NCBI RefSeq assembly: GCF_026460885.1
Contig: NZ_JAOVZW010000018.1
Location: 1 to 64,000 of the forward strand
Source of the DNA: Chryseobacterium formosum
GTDB taxonomy: Bacteria; Bacteroidota; Bacteroidia; Flavobacteriales; Weeksellaceae
Reading direction: 5' to 3'
DNA: 64,000 nt
Shown here: in pieces, positions 54,878 to 63,159 of the stretch
Position numbering within the stretch: the stretch's first letter is position 1
How the letters are laid out: the number at the start of each line of letters is the position of its first letter
Program-made: the position numbers and the translations under genes
Notes under the pieces: generated by a model
Database searches by the model: none
The model's input: only the letters and a program-made list of their open reading frames with translations
Told to the model about the DNA's origin: nothing

Positions 54878-56503
54878 TTAGGTTTTTGCTCTCTTTATAT
54901 ACTTAAATTCACTCATTTTCCTTGCGGTATTATATCCCTGATAAAAGGCTTCCTCAAAAATTGAAATTCCTGATAAATCTGAATGTGCAAAGAAAATTTT
55001 ATTGTCAATAGATTGTTTTGCATTTTCTGTTGCTGCACCAAAAATTTGATTCGGAACCGGAGCAATCATCGCATGACCGATTTTGTGAAACTGCATTTCT
55101 ACAATATATTCTTCAATTAAAGGATGTGCTTTTTTTAAATCTTCCAAAACCATATTTCGAAGCTGATCTTCCTTCATCGAATACAGTTTCTTTCGTGCTT
55201 TTCTACAATCATCCGAAGAAAAACTTTTATAATAAGTGATTACTTTTTCTCCCAGAATCTGATCAATATTCTGATGCTGATCGTAAATATATCCCAAACC
55301 TTCCGAACCGTAAATTACATTATCCCAAGCCAATTCTTCATCTCCACCAAAATCATTTTTCAGCGTAATTGTCGTTAAAAGCCACGGAACATAATTGAAA
55401 GATTTTGTATTTCTATCTTTAAAAATTCTGTCATTCACGAATTGAGGCGTTGCAAAGAGAACTTTTTCAGCAATAATTTTCTTTGTTCTATTTTGAGTAT
55501 TATCGAAACTTAAAACCTCAACATTATTTTCTTTCAACTGAACATTAAAAACTAAATTTTTAATCATTTTTTTGCCATCAACATATTTTGAAAAATGCTT
55601 AACCAATCTTGCATTTCCTTCAGGCCAGGTAAAAACCTGATCTTTATATTTTTTGCTCCAGTTATTTTTTCTTCCTGCGTAATAATGAATTCCCGACCAG
55701 GCAGAAACGTAGTCAATACCCAAACCGTAATCATCTCTGCAGGAATAATCTAAAAACCAAAGCAATTCATCAGATTTAAAATCGTTTTTATTTAACCAAT
55801 CTTTAAAAGTAATTTTTTCGAGTTTTAAAACCTCTTCTTCTCTACTTGAATCCTGAACAGGAATGGCAAACCAATATTTATTGTGATTGTCTTTTTTCAA
55901 ACGAAATTCATTCATCAATACAAAAAATCGCTTCAATTCATCCTGAGCTTCAGTGGAAATTCCTTTTTGAGGAACGATGTCGTTTTGCCATGAATTTTTA
56001 TAAAATAATCTTTCCTGCTGTGGAAAAGTCATTTGATATTCGTCTAAAATAGGCTCTCCAATTTCATCTTCTCCCAAACAGATTTTACATTCTTTCAGAA
56101 AGTCGATAATTTCTGTATTCTCTTTGTTTGGTAAAGGTAAATAATGTGCTCCCAAAGGAAATTTCGAAAACTTATTTTCTCCGTTAGAAGAGTTTCCACC
56201 AAGATGATTTTCCATTTCCAAAAGAAGATAGTCATTTTCGTTATTCTGATTTAGAAATCGACAAGCAGAAAGACCTGAAATTCCACCACCGACGATTAAA
56301 TATTTAGTATGAATTTCTTCTGAAAACTCAGGAAAATCTTTAGCCCAAAGTCGGTGACCAAGAATGTGGTTTGTTCCTGTAATTTTAAGTAAAAATGTTT
56401 TGCCTTTCTTTCCGCAATATTGCAGAAAAGGAAGAAAAAGACTTCCAAAAATGATGGTTTTAAGAAAATCTTTTCTACTGTATTTTGCCCCACTCTTCAT
56501 CAA
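54878..56503 (-). CDS. FAD-dependent amine-oxidase-like protein, exported or membrane-anchored
   Basis: 541 residues. The N-terminus has a Tat-like motif (YSRKDFLK, with Lys in place of the second Arg), a hydrophobic stretch and a lipobox-like LQYC (Cys30). A classic FAD-binding motif, YLIVGGGISGLSACRFL (about 68-84), is followed by LLLEMENHLGGNSSNGEN. The C-terminal part (DNKIFFAHSDLSGISIFEEAFYQGYNTA) matches flavin-containing amine oxidases. The substrate could be a polyamine, given the operon, but that is inference. The gene overlaps the spermidine-synthase-like gene upstream by 29 bp. Confidence 0.85.
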   Translation of the reverse strand: MMKSGAKYSRKDFLKTIIFGSLFLPFLQYCGKKGKTFLLKITGTNHILGHRLWAKDFPEFSEEIHTKYLIVGGGISGLSACRFLNQNNENDYLLLEMENHLGGNSSNGENKFSKFPLGAHYLPLPNKENTEIIDFLKECKICLGEDEIGEPILDEYQMTFPQQERLFYKNSWQNDIVPQKGISTEAQDELKRFFVLMNEFRLKKDNHNKYWFAIPVQDSSREEEVLKLEKITFKDWLNKNDFKSDELLWFLDYSCRDDYGLGIDYVSAWSGIHYYAGRKNNWSKKYKDQVFTWPEGNARLVKHFSKYVDGKKMIKNLVFNVQLKENNVEVLSFDNTQNRTKKIIAEKVLFATPQFVNDRIFKDRNTKSFNYVPWLLTTITLKNDFGGDEELAWDNVIYGSEGLGYIYDQHQNIDQILGEKVITYYKSFSSDDCRKARKKLYSMKEDQLRNMVLEDLKKAHPLIEEYIVEMQFHKIGHAMIAPVPNQIFGAATENAKQSIDNKIFFAHSDLSGISIFEEAFYQGYNTARKMSEFKYIKRAKT

Positions 56504-57989
56504 AATAGCGTACTAAAATTTGATTATCCAAACGATTGACTTCCACAGAATCTGCTTTCATATCTTTTGTAAAATAAGACAACTGTGAAAAATTATAGTC
56601 ATAAAATTTAAGATTAGGAATCTTTCTGTAAATCTTGTTATGTATCGGTTCAAAAGATGCCATCGAAAAACCCCATTCTCCAAAAGACGGAACGTAAGTA
56701 TGATAAGCCTGTGTAAAAGGAAAAATCTGACTCATTGTTTTTTCTATACACCAAAAAGATTTCGGTGCAAAATAAGGTGAAGTGGTCTGTACCACAATTT
56801 TCGTGTCTGTTGTAGTTACTTTTTCAAGCTCATGATAAAACTGTAATGAATAAAGTTTACCTAAGCTATAATTGGAAGGGTCGGGAAAATCGATAATAAT
56901 GACATCAAATTTTGCTTTGTTTTCTTTAATCCAGATATAAGCGTCTTTATTGATAACTTTCACTTTTTTATCAGACAAAGAATTCTGATTGAGTTGACGC
57001 ATTGTTTCATTGGTTTTAAAGAAATTCGTCATTTCACCATCCAAATCTACGAGTGTGATATTTTTCACATCTTTATATTTTAAAACTTCACGAACCGCAA
57101 AACCATCGCCGCCACCAAGAATTAAAATGTCATCAATTTTCTTCGCCATAGACATTGCAGGGTGAACCAAAGCTTCGTGATAACGATATTCATCGGTGGA
57201 AGAAAACTGTAAATTGTTATTTAAATATAATCTGAACTCTTTACTATTTCTCGTTAAAACAATTCTTTGATAAGGTGAATTGTTGGTATAAACTACATTT
57301 TCACCATACAATTTTTCCTCAGAAAAAGATAAAATTCTGTCTGAGAAAATAAATAATACCAAAAGCAAAAGGAAAGCTCCGATGGATTTTATTTTAAGCG
57401 AAAAAGAATTTTTTAAGTCTTTTTTTAAATAAAAACATAAAAATATGGCAATTGAAATATTAATTAATCCGAAAAAAAGTGGTGTTTTAATAATTCCAAG
57501 ATTCGGAATTAAAATTAAAGGAAATAAAATGGATGCCAATAAAGCTCCTACATAATCAAAGGCAAAAACGTTTGAAACTAAATCTTTAAATTGAACTTTA
57601 TCCTGCAGAATGTTCATCAATAAAGGAATTTCCAGCCCAACTAAACATCCCGTTGAAAAAACAAAGGTATATAAAGCCCACTCAAAATTTCCAATCGTAT
57701 TGAATAAAAGAAAAAGCACGACAGAGCTTATTCCACCAACAATTCCGACTAGAATTTCAATTTCGATAAATTTATCTATTAAACTTCCTTTAATGAATTT
57801 CGCTAGATAAGACCCCACTCCCATCGAAAAAAGATAGACACCGATAATGAAAGAAAACTGCTTCACAGAATCTCCCAAAAGATAACTCGCCAAAGCTCCT
57901 GCAACCAATTCGTAAATCAATCCGCAAGTTGCAATAACAAATACCGAAGACAGTAAAAGAAGTTCTAAAGACAGTCTTTTTTTATCCAT
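56475..57989 (-). CDS. Membrane-embedded spermidine-synthase-like aminopropyltransferase
   Basis: 504 residues from the start at 57989. Seven or so membrane segments (about 10-215) precede a cytoplasmic spermidine synthase domain. The decarboxylated-AdoMet binding loop ILILGGGDGFAVREVLK, the acidic VDLDGEM and the IIIDFPDPSN motif are present, so the fold and cofactor site look intact. It probably transfers an aminopropyl group, but acceptor residues differ from soluble SpeE (FPDP rather than DSTDP), and the acceptor may not be putrescine. The ATG overlaps the DUF350 stop codon by 8 bp. AdoMet decarboxylase, which supplies the donor, is encoded four genes upstream. Confidence 0.88.
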   Translation of the reverse strand: MDKKRLSLELLLLSSVFVIATCGLIYELVAGALASYLLGDSVKQFSFIIGVYLFSMGVGSYLAKFIKGSLIDKFIEIEILVGIVGGISSVVLFLLFNTIGNFEWALYTFVFSTGCLVGLEIPLLMNILQDKVQFKDLVSNVFAFDYVGALLASILFPLILIPNLGIIKTPLFFGLINISIAIFLCFYLKKDLKNSFSLKIKSIGAFLLLLVLFIFSDRILSFSEEKLYGENVVYTNNSPYQRIVLTRNSKEFRLYLNNNLQFSSTDEYRYHEALVHPAMSMAKKIDDILILGGGDGFAVREVLKYKDVKNITLVDLDGEMTNFFKTNETMRQLNQNSLSDKKVKVINKDAYIWIKENKAKFDVIIIDFPDPSNYSLGKLYSLQFYHELEKVTTTDTKIVVQTTSPYFAPKSFWCIEKTMSQIFPFTQAYHTYVPSFGEWGFSMASFEPIHNKIYRKIPNLKFYDYNFSQLSYFTKDMKADSVEVNRLDNQILVRYFDEEWGKIQ

Positions 57990-58197
57990 GAACCGCCGAA
58001 CCGATAATGATGGAAATCCCAATAATAAATGAACCGAAAATAATTGCCAACGCTACATTTTTGTTTTGTGCAATCTCATGCCATGTTTTTTCAGGAGTCA
58101 GTTTTTCGATGATAACGTAGCAAACCAACAGAATTGCAATTCCCAAAAATGAATAAATTACTGAATTGATTACCGGTAAAAAGTTTATATTTTCCAT
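57982..58197 (-). CDS. DUF350 small membrane protein
   Basis: 71 residues with two membrane helices (about 9-29 and 47-69) and the linker EKLTPEKTWHEIAQNKNVALAI, which is characteristic of DUF350 (YjfL-like) proteins. Known in other bacteria next to spermidine-synthase-like, DUF4178 and PspA/flotillin-type genes in envelope stress clusters, where an ion-channel-like role has been suggested but not shown. Translationally coupled to the aminopropyltransferase gene. Confidence 0.92.
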   Translation of the reverse strand: MENINFLPVINSVIYSFLGIAILLVCYVIIEKLTPEKTWHEIAQNKNVALAIIFGSFIIGISIIIGSAVHG

Positions 58198-58209
58198 GAT
58201 GTTTTATTT

Positions 58210-58410
58210 TTATTTGTGATGATATCTGTAAAATCCGTGTGTTCCTCCTGTTCTGTGAACTCTTGTCGTTCCGTCTCGATACTTTTCTGTTTTTTCGCAG
58301 TCGCACAATTGGTTTCCATCATACGTCAGATAAGCGAATAAGCCTAGAAAAAAGCTACCGAACAGAAGAATGATAAAATGCTTTTTAATATAATTAATGA
58401 TATTTTCCAT
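58210..58410 (-). CDS. Small membrane protein with His-rich tail
   Basis: 66 residues: one transmembrane segment (about 9-29), a CDC motif (Cys36, Cys38), then a basic and His-rich tail (RVHRTGGTHGFYRYHHK). No family known to me. Located between DUF350 (12 bp) and DUF4178 (3 bp), so it is clearly part of the operon. The Cys and His residues could bind metal; this is conjecture. Confidence 0.75.
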   Translation of the reverse strand: MENIINYIKKHFIILLFGSFFLGLFAYLTYDGNQLCDCEKTEKYRDGTTRVHRTGGTHGFYRYHHK

Positions 58411-58413
58411 GAT

Positions 58414-59874
58414 TTAAGAGCTTTGAGGATAAGGCGAATTTGAGCTGTTCTTCCATTTAGAAACATTGAAAAGATACCTTCCCCAGTAAATGATACTAAA
58501 AAATATAATCATTGTAATCAAAATAATGGCAAAATTCCAAAAAGAAACCGGAAGCCAGGTTGCTTTTATCGTAACTGAATTATTTATTGGAGTTGTAGAT
58601 AAATTAATCGCTTCTGCATTAATTAAAGAATCCAATTTTTGATGTCCGAAAGATTCCCGAGTCAATTTTGCAATGGAAGAAGTATCTTTTTCTAAAGCTT
58701 TTGCATCGCTGAAAGTTGTAATATTTCCTAAACCCGTTTCGGTAACATTGATCATTCCTGTTTTGTCCCGAGAGATTTCTACACGAGAATCGGGAGATTT
58801 TAAATTATCTAAAGGAATAATTACAGAACCATCTTTTTCTGCAGAAATAGCGAAATGATATTTTCCGGATGTTACCCCACAAATATTAAAATCCGCAGAT
58901 TTTTTCCCTTCGCTCCAACTTTCCCCATCTTCATAACCATGATATTCTTCAATATCTTTTGATGCGTAAGTAATTTCATTTGTTTTCTCGTTGACCAGAC
59001 TCAACTGAAAATTTGCCCAGGAATTATCAACATCAGAATGAGCTTCAATTTTCAATGGAGCAGAACCTCCGGAAAGTGTAAAGCTTTTGGAAATCATTTC
59101 CTTGCTCTTCACATCTTCAAATTTGATGGCTTCTTCAAAAACAATATCGTTGGTTCTTGAATAAGATACATACAACTGCAAAAGACAAATTAAAAGCCCA
59201 GTTATGCTCAAAATATTCATCGCTTGTTTAACATCTAAATAATAAGGCTGAACAATCCCAATTCCCGAATAATTGGGCATTTGAGAAATACCAAAACTTT
59301 TTTTAATGATAAATTTAGAAATATGCTTTCCAAAAAAATAATGGTTCGTATTTCCAGACTGTTCCTGAGAAATCATTTCGGTACCGTTGACATATTCTTT
59401 GTATGTTGCAAGTTTAAAACTCAGTTTGTCTTCGAAAAAACCGGTTGCAGAATCAACAGAACACGGTGTAGTTTCGTACCAACGGTAATTCTTTGTATTT
59501 AAAACAGCTATTCTGTCGTTTTGTTCTTTTTTTACATCTTCAGAATGAATCGACTTCAAAAAAATCCAGTGACCATCACTTTCGCTGAGAAAAGCATCAT
59601 TATTTTTGTAGTCTTTCAAGAAATATTCTCTCCAAAAAATATCTGATCCGTATTTTCTTACGATAATTGCAACGACGGTATATTGAACATTTTCAATAAT
59701 ACCTTTCTGACCAACTTCTAAAACGACGTTTTCGGTTGGTTTTTTGATAACTTTTTGAGAGGAACTTCTGTTTACATCAATAAGTTTACTGCAGGACTTA
59801 CAAATATATTCTGTGATGTTGAATGTAAGCTCCGATTTATTTTCTGTATTACAAACGGGACAAATGTAATGCAT
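58414..59874 (-). CDS. DUF4178-domain membrane protein with N-terminal zinc ribbon
   Basis: 486 residues. An N-terminal zinc ribbon (CPVCNTE near 5 and CKSCSK near 25), a DUF4178 domain (about 50-180: YTVVAIIVRKYGSDIFWREYFLKDYKNNDAFLSESDGHWIFLK) and two further spans (about 222-242 and 453-475) flank a long beta-rich region that may face the periplasm. DUF4178 is a recurrent partner of spermidine-synthase-like and DUF350 proteins in several phyla; its biochemistry is unknown. It follows the AdoMet decarboxylase gene by 5 bp. Confidence 0.88.
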   Translation of the reverse strand: MHYICPVCNTENKSELTFNITEYICKSCSKLIDVNRSSSQKVIKKPTENVVLEVGQKGIIENVQYTVVAIIVRKYGSDIFWREYFLKDYKNNDAFLSESDGHWIFLKSIHSEDVKKEQNDRIAVLNTKNYRWYETTPCSVDSATGFFEDKLSFKLATYKEYVNGTEMISQEQSGNTNHYFFGKHISKFIIKKSFGISQMPNYSGIGIVQPYYLDVKQAMNILSITGLLICLLQLYVSYSRTNDIVFEEAIKFEDVKSKEMISKSFTLSGGSAPLKIEAHSDVDNSWANFQLSLVNEKTNEITYASKDIEEYHGYEDGESWSEGKKSADFNICGVTSGKYHFAISAEKDGSVIIPLDNLKSPDSRVEISRDKTGMINVTETGLGNITTFSDAKALEKDTSSIAKLTRESFGHQKLDSLINAEAINLSTTPINNSVTIKATWLPVSFWNFAIILITMIIFFSIIYWGRYLFNVSKWKNSSNSPYPQSS

Positions 59875-59879
59875 CTTTT

Positions 59880-60239
59880 TTATCTGTAAATCTTGTGTTC
59901 TTGTATAATTTTAGCTTCAAAATACTTGGTGACTTCATCAGCAATTTCTTCAACTTTTTCCGTATTGTCTTGTGTATAATTACAAAGGAAAACATCAAAA
60001 GTAAGTTGCTTAAATTCTGGCCAGGTATGAATGCAGAGATGAGATTCTTTTAAACAAACTGCAGAAGTAAAGCTTTGGTTTTCAAAATCATGATTCGTAA
60101 CGCCCACAATTTCCACTTCTTTATTTTCTAAAATATTGGTCATATATTCCAGAAACTGCACACTGTCTAATAACAAATCTTCTAACTCTGTTTCCAAAGT
60201 TAGAAGAATGTGTAAACCTTTATTTGATAATGGCTTCAA
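59880..60239 (-). CDS. speH: S-adenosylmethionine decarboxylase proenzyme (SpeH/SpeD2 type)
   Basis: 119 residues, the size of the short prokaryotic class. The self-processing site is LKESHLCIHTWPE with Ser66 (the future pyruvoyl residue), His71 and Cys86. These positions are spaced exactly as Ser63/His68/Cys83 of the Thermotoga maritima enzyme, so autocleavage and decarboxylation should occur. It makes decarboxylated AdoMet, the aminopropyl donor used by the spermidine-synthase-like protein of the operon. Cytoplasmic. Flanked by the CtlX-like gene (23 bp) and DUF4178 (5 bp). Confidence 0.93.
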   Translation of the reverse strand: MKPLSNKGLHILLTLETELEDLLLDSVQFLEYMTNILENKEVEIVGVTNHDFENQSFTSAVCLKESHLCIHTWPEFKQLTFDVFLCNYTQDNTEKVEEIADEVTKYFEAKIIQEHKIYR

Positions 60240-60262
60240 TTAAATAATTTTTAACAAATATA

Positions 60263-61186
60263 TCATTTTTTCGGGAGGAAAACTTCAGCCAACATACATC
60301 TTGCACTTCCACCACCGTTTACTTCAATAGTATTTAAATCTGAATAAATAATTTCGCAATATTTTTCAATATTTGAAACTTGTTCGGCATTTAATGATTG
60401 ATAAGCAGTTTGGCTCATTACCAAAAACTTTTCTCCATCTTTATTCTGAACCTGAAGCATATTTCCTGCAAATTGCTGCATCTGCTCTTCCGAAATTTCT
60501 ATAATTTCTTTTCCTGAATTTTTAATGGTTTCAATGACTTTGCTTCTTTCCAATTCGTTATCGATACAGTCTAAACAAATGACCACAAATTTATCAGCAA
60601 CGCACATCATGACATTGGTATGATAAATCGGAAGTCTTTCTTCTCCAACTGTTTGAAAAGAATGGAAAACAACAGGCGTGAAATCATATTTTTCACAAAA
60701 TTCTCTGAATAAATTTTCATCTAATCTCAAAGAAACTGAACCGTAAGCAATTTTATTGTCGTGATCGAAAATCATACTTCCCGTTCCTTCCAGATAATGA
60801 CCTTGGATTTCCGGCAATGACCAATCGTCAATTTCAGCAACTTCAAAACCTTGGTTTTTGATGCTTTCAATAATATCTTCTCTTCGCTCTACTCTTCTGT
60901 TTGAAGCAAACATCGGATATAAAACTACCTTTCCATCTTTGTGAAAACTCACCCAGTTGTTTGGGAAAATTGAATCCGGTGTGTGTGGATCGATGGTATC
61001 CTTGATGGAGATAACATTGATTCCTTTACTCTTTAATTTCTCTACAAAAATTCTGAATTCTGCCAAAGCTTTTGACTGAATATCTGCACCTTTCTGTTCT
61101 ACTTGAAAATAATTATTTTCCGCAGTTTCTGCGTTGTAACCGAATGCAATCGGCTCTATCATTAATACTGTATCTGTTGTCTGCAT
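60263..61186 (-). CDS. CtlX-like citrulline/arginine hydrolase (ADI-fold family)
   Basis: 307 residues of the guanidino-group modifying (penta-beta/alpha propeller) superfamily. Conserved positions are SIFPNNW with Asp71 before it, FASNRR, YLEGTGSM (Glu133), IYHTNVM (His189) and the catalytic Cys297 in NGGGSARCML. This pattern matches NCBI-type CtlX, citrulline utilization hydrolase, which cleaves citrulline toward ornithine. It could instead act on arginine. It lies between a CPBP protease and AdoMet decarboxylase in the operon. Confidence 0.88.
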   Translation of the reverse strand: MQTTDTVLMIEPIAFGYNAETAENNYFQVEQKGADIQSKALAEFRIFVEKLKSKGINVISIKDTIDPHTPDSIFPNNWVSFHKDGKVVLYPMFASNRRVERREDIIESIKNQGFEVAEIDDWSLPEIQGHYLEGTGSMIFDHDNKIAYGSVSLRLDENLFREFCEKYDFTPVVFHSFQTVGEERLPIYHTNVMMCVADKFVVICLDCIDNELERSKVIETIKNSGKEIIEISEEQMQQFAGNMLQVQNKDGEKFLVMSQTAYQSLNAEQVSNIEKYCEIIYSDLNTIEVNGGGSARCMLAEVFLPKK

Positions 61187-61197
61187 TTTTTTAAATT

Positions 61198-61866
61198 TTA
61201 TAAAATAATATTAAATCCGGAATAAAAATCTGTCAGTCCATAATAGCTTAATGTGAGAAATACTGTATCTATCAAACCGTGAACAATGATATTTATCCAA
61301 ATATTATTGAATTTTAAGTATATAAATCCGAAAGCTAATCCGAATAAGAAAGTCATTACCAATCCCGAAATCCCTTGGTATAAATGAGGCAATGAAAACA
61401 TAATTGCACTTAAAAATACGAGTAATATTTTCTTTTCACCAAAAAGCTTCCTAAACTGTGAAAAAGCAAAACCACGAAATAAAAGTTCCTCGCCAATTGC
61501 TGCACTAATCCACATGTTAACAAGCCATTTAAAGTATTGATGGGGATTATTTTCTATTATTTTAAAAGATGAATAATCTGCCGGCTCATTAAAAACTTTG
61601 CTTGTCAAAGGTTGGAAAATAAAATCCATAGAAAGCTCTAAAATGAGATAGCAAATCAGAATGATTTTAATTTCTGAGGATTTTATTTTCTTAAAATTAA
61701 GATTTTTAAAATTTCCATCTTGTAAATATGAAAGTAAAAGAACAGCTAAAATAATGATACAAAATGTAAATGGAAACTTTGTGAACGGATTATAAATCAA
61801 TGAAAAAGTTAGCATTAAAAGCAATAATGCAACCCATTTATTATTTAATAATACTTTCAAATTCAT
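61198..61866 (-). CDS. CPBP-family intramembrane protease
   Basis: 222 residues with about seven membrane helices. The CPBP (Abi/Rce1-type) motifs are EELLFRG with Glu126, Glu127 and Arg131, SLPHLYQG with His161 and VHGLID with His196. All catalytic residues are present. Such proteases cleave C-terminal prenylated proteins in eukaryotes; bacterial substrates are mostly unknown. It lies 8 bp downstream of the arginine deiminase-like gene and 11 bp upstream of the CtlX-like gene. Confidence 0.92.
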   Translation of the reverse strand: MNLKVLLNNKWVALLLLMLTFSLIYNPFTKFPFTFCIIILAVLLLSYLQDGNFKNLNFKKIKSSEIKIILICYLILELSMDFIFQPLTSKVFNEPADYSSFKIIENNPHQYFKWLVNMWISAAIGEELLFRGFAFSQFRKLFGEKKILLVFLSAIMFSLPHLYQGISGLVMTFLFGLAFGFIYLKFNNIWINIIVHGLIDTVFLTLSYYGLTDFYSGFNIIL

Positions 61867-61874
61867 TCTCTAAC

Positions 61875-62789
61875 TTATTCTCTTACCAATGGCATTGTAG
61901 AACATCTCAACAAACCACCCATTTTAGAAATCTCTCTGTAAGGAATTTCTTCAACGGTCATACCCCAAACATCTCTTAAATGATTGTTCATTCTTTTGAA
62001 AGCTTTATCGGAAACTACAACTTCCGGAGATATTGAGAAAATATTCGGGAACATTTCAAACATTTCTTCGGCAGTCACGTGGAAACAGTTTTCTTCACCG
62101 AAAATATCAATGATTAAATTATAATCGCTTTCATCAACAAATCCGTCTTTGTAAATAATGCATTTATCTTTTCCAATCGGATTGAAAGTGCAGTCTAAAT
62201 GCAAAATTCCTTCGTATGGAATTCTGTCATTTTTCTTTAATTCTAAATCGATAATTCTCTTTTTAGGAAAATATTCTTTAAGAATTTCGATAGCGTATTC
62301 GTTAGTTCTCGCTGTTTTATAACTTCTGTAATCTTCGCTAAAACAAGTTCCGATAAAAATGAAATCGTTCCAAACGATAACATCGCCACCTTCAATATGC
62401 GCTGTTTCTGGAAGATTAATAATATCTCTCCATTTCACATTTTCATATACAGTTTTATAAGCTTCCTGTTCATCGGCTCTATCTGCAATCACATTGGAAA
62501 TAATCATTTTATCATCAATGACAAATGCAACGTCTCTTGCAAACACCTGATTGTAATCTTCGATAATATCCGGGCGAAAAACTTCGACATTATATTTTTT
62601 CAAAACAGCTTCAAAAGCGTTCATTTCATCAATAATATCTGCTTCTTTCGGATACATATTGTGCTCAATCGTGTAGTAAGATTTAGCATCATAGCTTTCT
62701 TCCAAAGTGGGAATTCCTCCCATAGAATTGGGCTGTCCTAATACGACCGACCTCAGTCTTCCTGTTTCGTTTTTTATATTTAATTTCAT
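61875..62789 (-). CDS. Arginine deiminase-family (amidinotransferase-fold) enzyme
   Basis: 304 residues. Guanidino-modifying superfamily motifs: ARDVAFV (Asp86), TAHIEGGDVIVW (His131, Glu133, Asp136), LHLDCTFNP (His197, Asp199) and the nucleophile Cys296 in GGLLRCSTMPLVRE near the C-terminus. The set Cys/His/Glu/Asp is complete. Likely substrates are arginine or another guanidino compound; dimethylarginine hydrolase and amidinotransferase activities are possible. It is the first gene of the operon and is preceded by the leader element at 62790-62876. Confidence 0.88.
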   Translation of the reverse strand: MKLNIKNETGRLRSVVLGQPNSMGGIPTLEESYDAKSYYTIEHNMYPKEADIIDEMNAFEAVLKKYNVEVFRPDIIEDYNQVFARDVAFVIDDKMIISNVIADRADEQEAYKTVYENVKWRDIINLPETAHIEGGDVIVWNDFIFIGTCFSEDYRSYKTARTNEYAIEILKEYFPKKRIIDLELKKNDRIPYEGILHLDCTFNPIGKDKCIIYKDGFVDESDYNLIIDIFGEENCFHVTAEEMFEMFPNIFSISPEVVVSDKAFKRMNNHLRDVWGMTVEEIPYREISKMGGLLRCSTMPLVRE

Positions 62790-62876
62790 TTGTAGAAATT
62801 TTTATTCTAAAGGTCAAATGCAATCGCCTTATATCGTTGGGTATTTATCTTTAAATTTAGTAAAGGGCGATTTCAT
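62790..62876 (-). promoter_or_regulatory. Shared leader element, copy 2 (upstream of arginine deiminase-like operon)
   Basis: In mRNA sense: arm AATCGCC (62866-62872), a 37-base AT-rich loop, arm GGCGATT (62822-62828), CATTTGA (62814-62820) and then 24 bases to the ATG. The order of words, hairpin and spacing matches copy 1 at 38242-38324, including similar TCTRCAA words immediately before both start codons. A -7 box at 62894-62901 places the element in the 5' UTR. Rest of the 62790-63159 gap: 62902-63103 holds only AT-rich, partly repeat-like DNA, then the gltA terminator. Confidence 0.5.
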
Positions 62877-62893
62877 AAATAATGAGAATTACG

Positions 62894-62901
62894 CAAATAT
62901 A
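62894..62901 (-). promoter_or_regulatory. -7 promoter box for the arginine deiminase-like/polyamine operon
   Basis: TATATTTG on the minus strand matches TAnnTTTG exactly and lies about 20 bp upstream of the leader hairpin. No -33 TTG was found at the usual distance. Confidence 0.55.
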
Positions 62902-63103
62902 ATCAAACGGTTGTGATGTGGAAAGCTTTTTATTTAGCTAAGATTGAGACGTGTTTTAATGGTTTTGAAGATTGTTGATTCTTCACTAATTTCATCTGAT
63001 GAACTAAAAACTCACAGATAGAATTAATGATAATCAGTGAAAATTCAAGCACAAAATCTGTGTTAAATTTTAAAATAATTTTTAAAAACTAAATTATAGA
63101 ACA

Positions 63104-63137
63104 ACAAAAATCCCAAAGCAAAAAACTTTGGGATTTT
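63104..63137 (-). terminator. Intrinsic terminator of gltA
   Basis: Twelve-bp perfect stem (63107-63118 with 63126-63137), a 7-base loop, followed on the minus strand by T residues. It lies 23 bp after the citrate synthase stop codon. Confidence 0.9.
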
Positions 63138-63159
63138 AAATTGATATGAGAAGTCAATA

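Noticed and set aside
62397..62741. 114-residue plus-strand frame
   Set aside because: Antisense to the arginine deiminase-like gene, whose active-site motifs are intact.
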